Source of the DNA: Candidatus Heimdallarchaeum endolithica
GTDB lineage: Archaea; Asgardarchaeota; Heimdallarchaeia; Heimdallarchaeales; Heimdallarchaeaceae
Direction of reading: 5' to 3'
DNA length: 64,000 bases
Assembly: GCA_021513715.1 (NCBI GenBank)
Contig: CP084167.1
Span: forward strand, 124,001-188,000
Position numbers and translations under genes: made by a program. The notes under the pieces are model-generated. The model saw nothing but the letters and a program-made list of their open reading frames with translations. It ran no database searches and was not told where the DNA came from. Shown here in pieces: positions 45,224 to 54,795 of the stretch (position 1 is the stretch's first letter; each line of letters begins with the position of its first letter).

Positions 45224-46654
45224 ATGAAGACTATTGACGAGGATATTTTTGATTTACTGCATAAAGCAGTTAATAAAGGATTAGAATTAGGAGCTAATTT
45301 TGTTGAAGCTAGATATGATGACATGAGTTTAATGACAGTTAATCTTCTTAATGAGAGAATAAGAGAGGCTTCCACTAAACTTAGAAAAGGTTTTGGTATA
45401 ATGGCTTATTTTGATGGCTCTCCAGGTTTTTCATTCACTCCAGAAAGAAACTGGGAAAGTATCCATACAACAGTTGAAAATGCTGTTAAAATAGCCAAAG
45501 CAACAGCTCCAAGAAACAAAGTAAAAATGGAATTTGAGCGTCAAAAACCAATAGTTGATAAACAATTTACAGAAGTAAAGAAACACCCCAAAAATATGGA
45601 GTTTAATGAAAAATTATCAATGCTAAAAAGAGGAGTAAAAGCTATAGAAGAAAAAATTCAACCTAGCAGCACAACAGGCCTTTATGGAGAACTATTTGGA
45701 GATAAATATTTTGTTAATTCAGAAGAAAGTGAAATTTTTTGGCAACCTTTGATAGTTGATCTTCGAATACAAGCTATATCTATGGCAGAAGGTAAAAGAG
45801 CTAATGGTATTGATGGTGTTGGTTCATCTCTTGGTTTAGAATTATTCGATAAAGAAGAATATCTTCCAGAAACTATAGGAAGCAATGCTGGAAAATATTG
45901 TAAAGAACAATCAGAAGCAAAAGCAATTAAAGCAGGAAAACAAAAAGCTCTCATTGGATGGAGATTAGGTGGAGTATTAGCCCATGAATCCTTTGGTCAT
46001 TTATCTGAAAGCGATTTTGTTGTAACTGGAATGTCTCCATTATCAGATAAAATAGGGGAGGTTTTGGGAACAGAAATGACAACAATAATTGATGAAGGAA
46101 CAATACCTAGAGAAACAAATGGTTTATGGCTTCCTTATGATGATCAAGGAATCAAGACTGATAAAACTGTTCTATTAGAAAAAGGAATACTAAAAGGGTA
46201 TCTACACAACAGGGGTACAGCTAAAAAGATGAATGCAGAACCAACTGGAAATTCACGAGCTATTACTTTTATGTATCCACCTATTCCTAGAATGAAAAAC
46301 ACCTATTTTGCTCCTGGTGATTTGAGTCTTGAAGAAGCACTAGAACAGCTTAAAGATGGTTTTTATGCTGTTTCTTCTTCAGGTGGGCAAGTAGGTTTAG
46401 ATGGAAACTTCTTGTTTAATTGTAACAGAGGTTATTGGGTTGAAAATGGGGAAATAAAATATGCAGTAAGAGATTCTTCTCTATCTGGAAATATCTTGGA
46501 ATTAATCAAACATGTTCAAGGAGTAACTAAAGATTTCAACATTATGACAGGCTATTTTGGTGGATGCGGAAAAAGTGGACAATTTCCATTACCAGTTGGT
46601 CTAGGAGGAGCAGAATTACTTGTAGATGAAGTTTTAGTCGGAGGTGCAAAATAA
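45224..46654 (+). CDS. tldD: TldD metalloprotease subunit
   Basis: This 476-residue protein carries the zinc motif HExxxH in GGVLAHESFGHLSESD (about residues 254-259), the mark of TldD. Further family signatures are DEGTIPRETNGLWLPYDDQG and GTAKKMNAEPTGNSR. With TldE it forms a heterodimeric peptidase that degrades unfolded peptides and in bacteria matures microcins and other modified peptides. Its stop overlaps the ATG of tldE by one base. The start ATG at 45224 lies about 30 bases after an AAATATTTATTAA TATA-like box. Confidence 0.95.
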   Translation: MKTIDEDIFDLLHKAVNKGLELGANFVEARYDDMSLMTVNLLNERIREASTKLRKGFGIMAYFDGSPGFSFTPERNWESIHTTVENAVKIAKATAPRNKVKMEFERQKPIVDKQFTEVKKHPKNMEFNEKLSMLKRGVKAIEEKIQPSSTTGLYGELFGDKYFVNSEESEIFWQPLIVDLRIQAISMAEGKRANGIDGVGSSLGLELFDKEEYLPETIGSNAGKYCKEQSEAKAIKAGKQKALIGWRLGGVLAHESFGHLSESDFVVTGMSPLSDKIGEVLGTEMTTIIDEGTIPRETNGLWLPYDDQGIKTDKTVLLEKGILKGYLHNRGTAKKMNAEPTGNSRAITFMYPPIPRMKNTYFAPGDLSLEEALEQLKDGFYAVSSSGGQVGLDGNFLFNCNRGYWVENGEIKYAVRDSSLSGNILELIKHVQGVTKDFNIMTGYFGGCGKSGQFPLPVGLGGAELLVDEVLVGGAK

Positions 46655-48030
46655 TGGAATTAGAAGATATTAGAGAAAAAATATTGAACATTGCTGATAC
46701 GGCAATTAAATATGCCAGAGATCTAAACATCCCTACAGCAGAAGCTTTTGTATACAATTCATTTGAAACTAGTTTAGAAGAGAATAAAGGTAAAGTTGAC
46801 AGTAGAGATGGTATAGTTCAAGGTGTGGGTATTAGAGTAGCAGTAGGAAAAAGAGTAGGTTTTTCTTCTTGTACTGGCTTTTCTGAAAAATCAATTAAAG
46901 AAGCTTTAGAAAAAGCGCATGCAATTGCTAAAGCTAGTCCTGAAAATCCGCTTTTTGAAAGTTTTGTAAGTGAAAGTAAACAATCCAAAGACGGTATTCT
47001 TGACTCTGAAATTCTTTATCTAACTCCTGAAAAACTAGCTGACAAAGTGTCAGAACTACTTTATCAGGTTGACAAGAATGATCAAAGAATCACAGGTCTA
47101 GCTGTAAATGCAGATAAGGTTGTAAGAGGATATGCTATAGGAACAACAGAAGGATGTCTAGTTTCTACTTTAACAACTGTTTTTGGAGGTTCTGCATATG
47201 CAGTTGTAATGAAAGAAGGAGATAGAAAAACTGCTTCAGAATTTGTTATTAGCAGAAAAAATGAAGATATTAGCGAACTTGGTAAAAAAGCAGTAGCAAA
47301 AGGATTTCAACATTTAGGTTCAAAGCCATTTAATGCTACTGAAGAACTTCCAATTATACTTCATCCCTATACTTCTTCTGCTTTTCTCTCTGTACCTTTT
47401 ATACAATCACTTTCTGGAGCTGCATATGTAGAAAAGAGAAATCCTTTAGGAAACAAGCTAGATAAAAAAATAGCAGATGAGAGGTTTAATTTGATAGACA
47501 GTGGACAAATTCCAGAGAGTCAAAGTACAGTCGCTATTGATGGAGAAGGAAGCCCAGTAGGAGAAACTCAAATAATTGAAAAAGGAATATTGAAAACGTT
47601 TCTCTACGATCGAATGTATGCTAAAGCTGCTAATACTGAGACTACAGCAAATGCAAGCAGAGGGGGAATGATGGGAGGAATTCCTTTCGAAAGTATCCCT
47701 AGTGTTTCACCTAGAAAACTCATTGTTGAACCTGTTCAGAAAAACCTAGAAGAACAGATTGCAGAAATAGATAAGGGTATCTATATTGAAGAAACACCTA
47801 TTGGACTATTTACTGCAAATGTAATTACTGGAGACTTTAGTATAACTTCAAATAACGCTTTCCTAATTGAGAAAGGAGAACTTGCATTTCCTTTGAGATC
47901 AGTGAGCATTGCCGGAAACTATTTCAAAGTTTTTGAAAGCTTCATTTCAATAGGTAACGACTTAATTCAATCTCCTTGGCCCTTAAATGCTCCTTCTATT
48001 TCATTAGAAGATCTTACTATTTCTGGATAA
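46654..48030 (+). CDS. tldE: TldE/PmbA subunit
   Basis: This 458-residue protein is homologous to TldD but lacks the HExxxH motif, as expected for the TldE/PmbA partner. Recognisable segments are VGIRVAVGKRVGFSSC near the N-terminus, SLSGAAYVEKRNPLGNKL, and TANASRGGMMGGIPFES. It starts within the tldD stop codon (TAATG), which implies coupled translation and fixed stoichiometry. It ends with a T-rich run that may act as a terminator. Confidence 0.95.
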   Translation: MELEDIREKILNIADTAIKYARDLNIPTAEAFVYNSFETSLEENKGKVDSRDGIVQGVGIRVAVGKRVGFSSCTGFSEKSIKEALEKAHAIAKASPENPLFESFVSESKQSKDGILDSEILYLTPEKLADKVSELLYQVDKNDQRITGLAVNADKVVRGYAIGTTEGCLVSTLTTVFGGSAYAVVMKEGDRKTASEFVISRKNEDISELGKKAVAKGFQHLGSKPFNATEELPIILHPYTSSAFLSVPFIQSLSGAAYVEKRNPLGNKLDKKIADERFNLIDSGQIPESQSTVAIDGEGSPVGETQIIEKGILKTFLYDRMYAKAANTETTANASRGGMMGGIPFESIPSVSPRKLIVEPVQKNLEEQIAEIDKGIYIEETPIGLFTANVITGDFSITSNNAFLIEKGELAFPLRSVSIAGNYFKVFESFISIGNDLIQSPWPLNAPSISLEDLTISG

Positions 48031-48115
48031 AGATTCTTTTTTTTTTCTTTATTTTTTTTAATCAAACTAATAAAAATAGATATAAATAATAAAAAGTAGA
48101 CAATAGTGAAGATTA

Positions 48116-48886
48116 TTGAATAGCTATATAGTTTTCTTTATTGCTGTAGTTTCTATATTCTCATTAGTCCTTATTCTAATAATAGCCCTATTTTTATGGA
48201 ACAATCAATTAAGTAAAAATCTTAGAATTAAAACTAGAGAAATTGAGACTCAACATCAAAGAACAACAAAAATCATTAAAATACTAACTCATGACATGGG
48301 AAACCTTCTTCACACAGTATATAACTTAAGTATTTTATCAGCAATGAAAGAAGGGAGTTTTGAAAATAATGAATCATTAGTCCTTCTTGAAGAAAGTATA
48401 TTCAAAATAAAGTTCACAAGACAATTAATCACGCAATTATCAAAAAGATTGTTCAAGAAAACATTTACTAATTTACATGAATTTATAAAAGAACTAACTT
48501 CCCAATACCTTATCACCCATTATACTAAACAATCTCCAGACATTATTTTTCCTGAAGGTTTTTCTAATTTATGTATTGTTAAAGATGAAAATTTAGATAT
48601 CCTTTTTGAATATCTTATGTTTCAATCCCTTCTACAACAACAAAAAAATTCAGAGATAATAATTAAATACAGTCGAGAACAAAATATGTTAGATTTTATA
48701 TTCAATATTGATCTTTATAATAAATTTAAACTGGTTGAAACGATGGGAAAAAAAGAAAAAGTCAAATCAATTGAACAAGACTTTATTGAACACAGTGTTA
48801 AAGGATTGGGTGGATTAATTGTTTATTCAAAAGAACAATTTGTAATCAAATTACCCTTCATAAGGTTGCCAAACTTGAGAAAGTAG
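48116..48886 (+). CDS. Membrane-anchored degenerate histidine-kinase-like protein
   Basis: This 256-residue protein starts at a TTG. One N-terminal membrane helix (about residues 5-28) is followed by a short linker and an H-box-like helix, KIIKILTHDMGNLLHTVYN, with His59 in the usual phospho-acceptor place. The second dimerisation helix (KFTRQLITQLSKRL) follows. The ATPase half keeps its length and a GLGG near the end (HSVKGLGGLIVY) but lacks a clear N box and the DxGxG loop. ATP binding is therefore doubtful; it may be a scaffold or an inactive sensor. No response regulator lies nearby. It converges on the small GTPase gene with a 6-base gap. Confidence 0.6.
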   Translation: MNSYIVFFIAVVSIFSLVLILIIALFLWNNQLSKNLRIKTREIETQHQRTTKIIKILTHDMGNLLHTVYNLSILSAMKEGSFENNESLVLLEESIFKIKFTRQLITQLSKRLFKKTFTNLHEFIKELTSQYLITHYTKQSPDIIFPEGFSNLCIVKDENLDILFEYLMFQSLLQQQKNSEIIIKYSREQNMLDFIFNIDLYNKFKLVETMGKKEKVKSIEQDFIEHSVKGLGGLIVYSKEQFVIKLPFIRLPNLRK

Positions 48887-48892
48887 TTTTTT

Positions 48893-49468
48893 TTACATTC
48901 CTAGTTCTACTTTCAGTTTTTCTAAATTGCGTACAAGTTGAAGTGCAAGCTCACTAAAAGCTTTTTCTACATTATCACCAGTTTTTGCACTTGTTTCTAT
49001 ATAAGATACATGGTATCCAGACCATAAGGTTAGCTTTTCAGCATAATCTTCAGCATAATTAATAGGAACTGTTTGAGAATTTTTATCTCTCAAATCAGAC
49101 TTATTACCAATTAAAATTATTGGCACTTTTTTCCCGCCATTATTTTTAATTAATTCGTTTGACCATTTAGGTAAAATTTCATATGTTTCAGGCCTGGAGA
49201 CATCAAAGACTAGTAAAGCACCTTTTGCTCCTCTATAATATGCTTCTCTTACAGCATCAAATCTTAATTGTCCAGCTAGATCCCATATCTGTAAGGTTAT
49301 TTTATAGTAATCTACTTCTAGCTTTTTTACTGCAAAATCAGCACCTACTGTCATCTTATATCCTTCAACGAATTCTTCACCCATATAAGTTCTTTTTAAA
49401 GATGTTTTTCCTACAGCTCCTTCTCCTAGGAGAACAATTTTAAAGATTTTTTGATTTAATGAGTTCAT
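48893..49468 (-). CDS. Rab/Ras-type small GTPase
   Basis: This GTPase of about 191 residues has all five G motifs: P-loop GEGAVGKTS (15-23), switch I Thr40 in GYKMTVGAD, WDLAGQ (62-67), GNKSD (121-125) and ETSAK near 160. The DLAGQ and ETSAK forms resemble eukaryotic Rab/Ras/Arf-like proteins and are a hallmark of Asgard archaea. The C-terminus (LEKLKVELGM) has no prenylation Cys, so membrane attachment would need another partner. The frame also allows GTG at 49477; ATG at 49468 is preferred. It is divergent from a CxxC...HxC zinc-finger gene and convergent with the histidine-kinase-like gene. Confidence 0.93.
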   Translation of the reverse strand: MNSLNQKIFKIVLLGEGAVGKTSLKRTYMGEEFVEGYKMTVGADFAVKKLEVDYYKITLQIWDLAGQLRFDAVREAYYRGAKGALLVFDVSRPETYEILPKWSNELIKNNGGKKVPIILIGNKSDLRDKNSQTVPINYAEDYAEKLTLWSGYHVSYIETSAKTGDNVEKAFSELALQLVRNLEKLKVELGM

Positions 49469-49477
49469 TTGTACCAC

Positions 49478-49850
49478 TGGTTTACTTAATATAATTCACA
49501 TCTATTCTATTAAAACTTATCTACTCGTGCAAAAGTAAATTAAAAGAATAAATAGTTTTCCTTTGAAAATAAATTTTTAAAGAGAAATTTAAATTAGAAA
49601 AGTAAAAAACTATTTTTTTGTAATAGAATTTGTATAAATTATCAGATATTTCACAGAGCAAAAAATAATCAAAAATTCATATTATTGTCTCTATTTTATA
49701 AAAACTAATTTTCTCGTAAATCTTTTCTTTATTTGCCTTGTATTCATAAATAGGATTTAAAACATCTTTAAAATTTCAACTTTATATTTGTTTCACATAG
49801 AAAAGGAATAACCAGATGTAAAATATATAAATAATTAAGTAAATATTTAA
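49478..49850. other. Divergent intergenic region between the GTPase and zinc-finger genes
   Basis: About 370 AT-rich bases hold the promoters of both genes; AAATATATAAATAATT at 49820-49835 is the likely TATA box for 49851. I see no gene or conserved repeat. Confidence 0.45.
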
Positions 49851-50801
49851 TTGAAGAAATTGACAATAAGAGCTGATTCTCGAGTTTCAGTTGAATATTT
49901 ATGTGCATCATGTCATAAACAAAGAATAATCTTTATCCCAAAGACGATACTACCCTTTTTAAAAAAAGGTGCAGATATTTTTGAACTTGTTGATATACAT
50001 GAATGCAAGAATAACTCTTTAAGAGCTACAAAACTTTTTATTGATGCAAATAATGTTGTCAGATCGCATGTTCTTTTGAGAACAGAGATTGACAAAACAC
50101 CGTCCATTATTGGAGAACAAGATTTAGAATTCGGGATTCCTATTCCTTCAATTTCAAAATACAACCAGCGAACTCTTACTCCTACTATCGATTATGGAGG
50201 GGTATATCTATACTCTTTAAGAATAATTGATAAACTTAGAGAAGAGATATATGTTCTTAATACTTATCCCAATTCTAAAGGAAAAAAATTTAACGAAATT
50301 GATGAATATTCTACTCTTAACTTCATTGAAACAAAAGCTAACATAAACTTATCAATAAACACAAAAATAACACAATTGTGGATTAAAAAAATTAATGATT
50401 TAATAGAAAATCTTGTTTATTTAGATGACTTCTCACTATCTTTTATTCCTGCTTACTTTGATAGAATAATCGAAAATCCTCCAGAAGATTTAACGATGTT
50501 AGAATTGGATCTTTTATTTCAGTCTAGAATTGCTATTCCACACAGTTACAAAACAAACATTGATATTTTTGAAAAAAACTTTGATGAAATATTTCCTATG
50601 ACACCTATTAAGATTTACAAAATTTTTACAAAAATGTTAAGAGAATGCTGTGGAAATATAAAGAATACAATCTATGACATTTATGAGATATTTAAGAAAG
50701 AAGAGTTAATTATTTCTTTTCCTTATTTTCTTTCTCTGTTCTCCAAATTAGTAAGCTTTGGATTTATAACAATAGAGAAATTAGAGTTTTTGACAAAATA
50801 A
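49851..50801 (+). CDS. Zinc-finger-like uncharacterised protein, paralogue of 26438-27301
   Basis: This 316-residue protein starts at TTG about 20 bases after a TATA-like box. The head has VEYLCASCHKQRIIFIP and ELVDIHECKNN, a CxxC...HxC set likely to bind zinc. The rest is mixed, with a helical C-terminal third (IYKIFTKMLRECCGNI, FLSLFSKLVSFGFITI). The same order of features, at low identity, is found in 26438-27301. Divergence from the small GTPase gene hints at a partner or regulator of the GTPase, which is only inference. Confidence 0.6.
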   Translation: MKKLTIRADSRVSVEYLCASCHKQRIIFIPKTILPFLKKGADIFELVDIHECKNNSLRATKLFIDANNVVRSHVLLRTEIDKTPSIIGEQDLEFGIPIPSISKYNQRTLTPTIDYGGVYLYSLRIIDKLREEIYVLNTYPNSKGKKFNEIDEYSTLNFIETKANINLSINTKITQLWIKKINDLIENLVYLDDFSLSFIPAYFDRIIENPPEDLTMLELDLLFQSRIAIPHSYKTNIDIFEKNFDEIFPMTPIKIYKIFTKMLRECCGNIKNTIYDIYEIFKKEELIISFPYFLSLFSKLVSFGFITIEKLEFLTK

Positions 50802-50863
50802 AAAAAGAATCTTCTATTTTCTTTTTTAAAAAAAGTAAAATGAAAAATATTAAGAAAAAAGGA

Positions 50864-52573
50864 TTATTTTACAACTTTTTCAATAGTTTCTTTTGGTAAC
50901 GATTGAGCAGATGTTATAGTTGATAAAGCTCTTAGTTCTTTTCTTAGAACTTTACCAAGTGCAGTGCGTGGAAGTTCTTCTAAGTATTCTATTTTTCTTG
51001 GAACCTTGTAAGGGGCTAAATGTTTCTTACAATATTCTCTAACTTCTTCAAGTGTTAATTCATCATGTCCTGGTTCTTTTACTAAATAGGCTTTTACTAT
51101 TTCTTTTGTTTCTTCTTTTTCTCCTATTACTGCAGCCATATTTATTGCTGGATGACTATAAAGAACATCTTCAACTTCATTAGGCCACACCTTATATCCT
51201 GAAACAATAATCATATCCTTTATTCTATCGACTATTGTAAAGAATCCTTTTTCATCCATAACTGCAACATCCCCAGTTCTTAACCAACCGTTTACTAGAG
51301 AATTATCAGTTGCTTCTTTATTATTCCAATAGCCTTTCATGACTGAAGGTCCACGAATCCACAGTTCTCCTGGTTTTCCAAATTCAGTTATTTCTTCCAA
51401 AGTATCAGTATCTACTATCATAGCTGTAACATTTGGAATTGGAATACCAATTGTTCCAATCTTTCTATATTTCCTATTAGCTGGGTTGACATGAGTAACA
51501 GGTGACGATTCAGTTAACCCATATCCTTCAACTAACACATTCCCTGTTTTTGACTCAAATTTTTCTATTGTTACTTTTGGTAAAGATTCTCCTCCAGAGA
51601 TACACATCAATAAAGAAGATAGATCATATTTATCTACATTAGGATGCTCTGATATTTTCAAAAACATAACTGGAATACCCATGAAAAATTGAATTTTGAA
51701 TTTATCAATTGATTTTATTATCACTTCCAACTTTCTTGGATCTGGAAATAAGAATATTGTTGCTCCAGAAATTGCTGGCCATAAAAACGATGTTGATAAA
51801 CCAAAAATATGTGAAAAAGGTAAAGCTCCAACTATTCTATATGGTTTTTCAGGAACATTAGCTACCCAGTTTTTCCAATAATCTAAAGTAATAGCTTGAG
51901 CAACTAAGTTTCTATGAGTAAGCATTGCACCTTTCATTACACCCGTTGTACCTCCTGTATATTGCAAAATAGCAATATCTTCTTTTGGGTTCACTTTAGT
52001 AATAATAGGTTCATTTGAACTTTGTTTTATTAGCTCTTTGTATTTAATTTCATTTTTAACTTTTGGATTCTTTCTTCCTATTATTAATTTATATAAAAAT
52101 GCTTTAATTGAAGATAACTCATCTGCTGCAGATGTAACTATAATATGTTCAAGTGAGGTTTCTTTTTTCACTTTTCTAACTTTGTCTAAGAATACATCAA
52201 ATGTTATAATCGCTTTTGCTCCACTATCTTCTAGTTGATATTGAAGTTCTTTTTGAGAACAGAGTGAACTTATACCAGTAAAAATAGCTCCTAATGAATC
52301 TACAGCTAAAAAGGTTACAATGAATTGAGGACTATTGGGTAGAAAAGCTGCTACTCTATCACCCTTTTTTATACCTAAATCTCTTAAACCATTTGCTAAT
52401 CGATTAATATCCTCAGTTACTTCTTTGTAAGTCTTGTATTTGCCTTCAAAATAAGTTAGTGGTAAATCTTGAAATTTACTTGCTGTTTCTCTAAATAATT
52501 CAATAATACTTTTATCAGGTAATTCAATTTCATCAGGAATTGAAGGTATATATTTCCATAATTTCTGAGGCAT
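50864..52573 (-). CDS. AMP-forming acyl-CoA ligase (long-chain fatty-acid-CoA ligase type)
   Basis: This 569-residue member of the AMP-binding family has the P-loop-like YTGGTTGVMKGAMLTHRN (about residue 205), GYGLTESSPVTHVNP, the adenylate-binding RTGDVAVMDEKGFFTIVDR and KDMIIVSGYKVWPNEVED, and the catalytic Lys in PRTALGKVLRKELR. It should activate a fatty or other carboxylic acid with ATP and CoA. In archaea with ether lipids such enzymes usually serve fatty-acid or branched-acid catabolism or salvage. It stands alone on the minus strand. Confidence 0.92.
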   Translation of the reverse strand: MPQKLWKYIPSIPDEIELPDKSIIELFRETASKFQDLPLTYFEGKYKTYKEVTEDINRLANGLRDLGIKKGDRVAAFLPNSPQFIVTFLAVDSLGAIFTGISSLCSQKELQYQLEDSGAKAIITFDVFLDKVRKVKKETSLEHIIVTSAADELSSIKAFLYKLIIGRKNPKVKNEIKYKELIKQSSNEPIITKVNPKEDIAILQYTGGTTGVMKGAMLTHRNLVAQAITLDYWKNWVANVPEKPYRIVGALPFSHIFGLSTSFLWPAISGATIFLFPDPRKLEVIIKSIDKFKIQFFMGIPVMFLKISEHPNVDKYDLSSLLMCISGGESLPKVTIEKFESKTGNVLVEGYGLTESSPVTHVNPANRKYRKIGTIGIPIPNVTAMIVDTDTLEEITEFGKPGELWIRGPSVMKGYWNNKEATDNSLVNGWLRTGDVAVMDEKGFFTIVDRIKDMIIVSGYKVWPNEVEDVLYSHPAINMAAVIGEKEETKEIVKAYLVKEPGHDELTLEEVREYCKKHLAPYKVPRKIEYLEELPRTALGKVLRKELRALSTITSAQSLPKETIEKVVK

Positions 52574-52758
52574 TTTTAACTCCTTATTTTATCAAAAGAT
52601 AGAGGTTATTTATAAAATTATCTTAAAAACAATTATTTCTCAAATAAAGACACATTACAAATATTTACTTTTATGAAGTCTAAGTCTATTTTTTTTAGTC
52701 TCAAAATAACCTTATTTCTATTCAAAAAATATAATAACAAAGAAACTATGTTTATTTT

Positions 52759-52953
52759 ATGCAAATTATTGTCAATTCTAAAAAAGAAAAAGAATTACTA
52801 GTTAAACTTCTTGATTTCTTGAATAAGAAGGATTTAGAGCTCTTTCTCTATTTTAAGGACCCTGAATCTTTTAATATTGAAGAAATTTTCGACTCTCTTT
52901 GTGACTGTGATATCCGAATCGATCCAAAAGAAGAGCCAGTCATAATAGAATAA
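52759..52953 (+). CDS. Small uncharacterised acidic protein
   Basis: I do not recognise this 64-residue product. It is acidic, with a helix-strand pattern (KEKELLVKLLDFLNKKDLE, LFLYFKDPES) and a CDCD pair near the C-terminus. It ends 11 bases before the threonine-synthase-like gene, whose GGAG ribosome site overlaps its stop, so the two are probably co-transcribed and it may be a small partner or leader protein. Confidence 0.55.
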   Translation: MQIIVNSKKEKELLVKLLDFLNKKDLELFLYFKDPESFNIEEIFDSLCDCDIRIDPKEEPVIIE

Positions 52954-52964
52954 GGAGCTAAAAA

Positions 52965-54311
52965 ATGTGGAAGAAAAAACCTTATTGTACTAAATGCAAC
53001 AAAGACACATTATCTATTAACTTTGATCTTTTTTGTCCTTATTGTGGTTCAATTCAAAATATAGACCCTATAGAAGGACCTTCAAAAAATGAGATAAAGA
53101 TAACAAATATGTGGTCATTTAATTCTTTTTTACCTTCTTTAAAGAAAGTTTATTCTCTTTCTGAAGGAAACACACCAGTTCTACATGTTAATAATCTTTC
53201 ATCTTTAAAAGGATTAAAACTTAAACTTGAATTTAGAAACCCAACTGGATCATTCAGAGACCGTGCATCGTCTCTTATTGCTTCTTATCTTTACTCCTCT
53301 TCTATTCTTAAATTAGTTTGTTCTAGTTCTGGTTCTCTAAGCATAAGTTTATCAGCTTACTCTGCATTAGCAGGTTTGGAACTAACCAATATTGTTCCTT
53401 CAAATCTAGAGTTATCAAAGATTGAACAGATGAAAGTATATGGAAGCAAAGTAGTAGAACATGGTTCTACAGTTGAAGAGGCAATAGAGAGAGGAAGAAA
53501 ACTGCAAGAGAGAGGAGTTTTTTTTGCTTCTTCTGACAACATTTTAACTGTAGAAGGACAAAAAACAATAGGTTTAGAAATTGCTCATTCATTTGAAACA
53601 ATAGAAAATATTATCATCCCAAAAGGTTCTGGATCTCTTTTCTATTCCATATATAGAGGCTTTAAAGATGCATTAGCTTCAGGTTGGATTGAACAAATTC
53701 CATCTTTTTTTGCTGTATCATTAAAACACGAAGATTTAGACTTTTATGTGGAATCGCTAAAGATTCCTACACCTCTTACTCTTTCTCAAAAAATAAATGA
53801 AATTCTTTTAGAAAGTAAAGGAAAGGAAATTGAAATTGAAGGAGAAAAAATGATTGACCAAGCTCTTCTTTTAGCAAAAAAAGAAGGACTGTTTATTGAA
53901 CCTGCTTCAGCCTCTGTAGTTGTTGCTGCTAAACAATTACTAGAAAAAGAAGGAATTAATATCGATTCTACAATTGCTCTTCTTTCTGGCTCTGGACTAA
54001 ATGCTTTAAACATATTTGCATCAAAATTAAGAGGAATTAGAAAAGCAGTATGGGGTCTTTCTGAGAAATCAACAACAAAGTTTGAAATATTGGATCTTAT
54101 TTCTCAAAAGAAAGCAAATCATGGTTATGCCATTTGGAAAGCTCTAGGAAAAAGAAAGTCTCTTCAATCAATCTACCAGCATTTAAATGAACTTGAAGAG
54201 AAAAATTTAGTATCTTCAAAAGTCAGAGGAAAAAACAAGAAATACTATTCAATCACAAGAAAAGGAATAGATGCTTACTCAAAAATGAGAGAACTTATTG
54301 ATTTTCTTTAG
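52965..54311 (+). CDS. Threonine-synthase-like PLP-fold pseudoenzyme fused to a PadR-type winged helix
   Basis: The 448 residues comprise a zinc ribbon (YCTKCNKD ... LFCPYCGS, 6-29), a fold-type II PLP domain (about 55-360) and a C-terminal PadR-like winged helix (about 368-448: FEILDLISQKKANHGYAIWK, LQSIYQHLNELEEKNLV). In threonine synthases the PLP-binding Lys lies in GSFKDR; here it is Arg98 (GSFRDRASS). The PLP-contacting Asn of the SSGN motif is Ser (SSSGSLSISLSAY), and the phosphate-binding GGGN loop reads PKGSGSL. So the PLP domain is probably not catalytic but could still bind a ligand, making this a one-protein amino-acid-sensing regulator. A GGAG site supports the start. Confidence 0.8.
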   Translation: MWKKKPYCTKCNKDTLSINFDLFCPYCGSIQNIDPIEGPSKNEIKITNMWSFNSFLPSLKKVYSLSEGNTPVLHVNNLSSLKGLKLKLEFRNPTGSFRDRASSLIASYLYSSSILKLVCSSSGSLSISLSAYSALAGLELTNIVPSNLELSKIEQMKVYGSKVVEHGSTVEEAIERGRKLQERGVFFASSDNILTVEGQKTIGLEIAHSFETIENIIIPKGSGSLFYSIYRGFKDALASGWIEQIPSFFAVSLKHEDLDFYVESLKIPTPLTLSQKINEILLESKGKEIEIEGEKMIDQALLLAKKEGLFIEPASASVVVAAKQLLEKEGINIDSTIALLSGSGLNALNIFASKLRGIRKAVWGLSEKSTTKFEILDLISQKKANHGYAIWKALGKRKSLQSIYQHLNELEEKNLVSSKVRGKNKKYYSITRKGIDAYSKMRELIDFL

Positions 54312-54795
54312 TAAACCAGGATAGAATTTTCTTTTTGGCGTTCATTACCTCATCACTTATTTTTCCCATGAATTCCACATTGGAAACTTGAATGCCAATA
54401 AAAACAAATTCTTTACCTTCGTTTTGGATTAATTCCACTAATTGTTTTATTGGAATAGTATGGGTGCTCAAACGTGTTTCTGCAACATTAATACTAGAAG
54501 ATACAATTAAACTTCCTATTTTAGTTTTAATATCACATGCATCAATTATAGTTACGCATTCAATTTTTTCATCTTCTAGAATTGTTAGAAGTTCATTAAT
54601 AGGATCTTCGAATTCTTCACTATAAACATGTGAAAAAAATCTTTTTAATTCTCTAGCTATAAGAAGACCTATAGCATCATCACTTCTATCTAGATTTCCA
54701 AAACAAAGAAAAGCAGTGTGTCCTGGTTTTAGAAAACAAGAAAAAGAAAAAAAGTTCGAATTTTCTTCAGTCAATTCCCCCACTTTATTTTTCAA
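54295..54795 (-). CDS. NiFe-hydrogenase maturation endopeptidase
   Basis: This 166-residue protease has the HycI/HyaD/FrcD-type motifs: CFGNLDRSDDAIGLLI (GN-x-x-R-x-DD-x-x-G), IDACDIKTKIGSL with the nickel-sensing Asp, and a His in STHTIPI. It would remove the C-terminal peptide after DPCxxCxxH of the large subunit once nickel is inserted. Its start overlaps the end of hydA by 11 bases, so it is the last gene of the hydrogenase operon. Its 3' end overlaps the PLP-fold gene by 17 bases on the opposite strand. Confidence 0.88.
   Translation of the reverse strand: MKNKVGELTEENSNFFSFSCFLKPGHTAFLCFGNLDRSDDAIGLLIARELKRFFSHVYSEEFEDPINELLTILEDEKIECVTIIDACDIKTKIGSLIVSSSINVAETRLSTHTIPIKQLVELIQNEGKEFVFIGIQVSNVEFMGKISDEVMNAKKKILSWFTKENQ

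Noticed and set aside
52965..54311. Plain threonine synthase (thrC).
   Set aside because: The PLP-binding Lys is Arg and other PLP contacts are changed, so naming it as the active enzyme would mislead.
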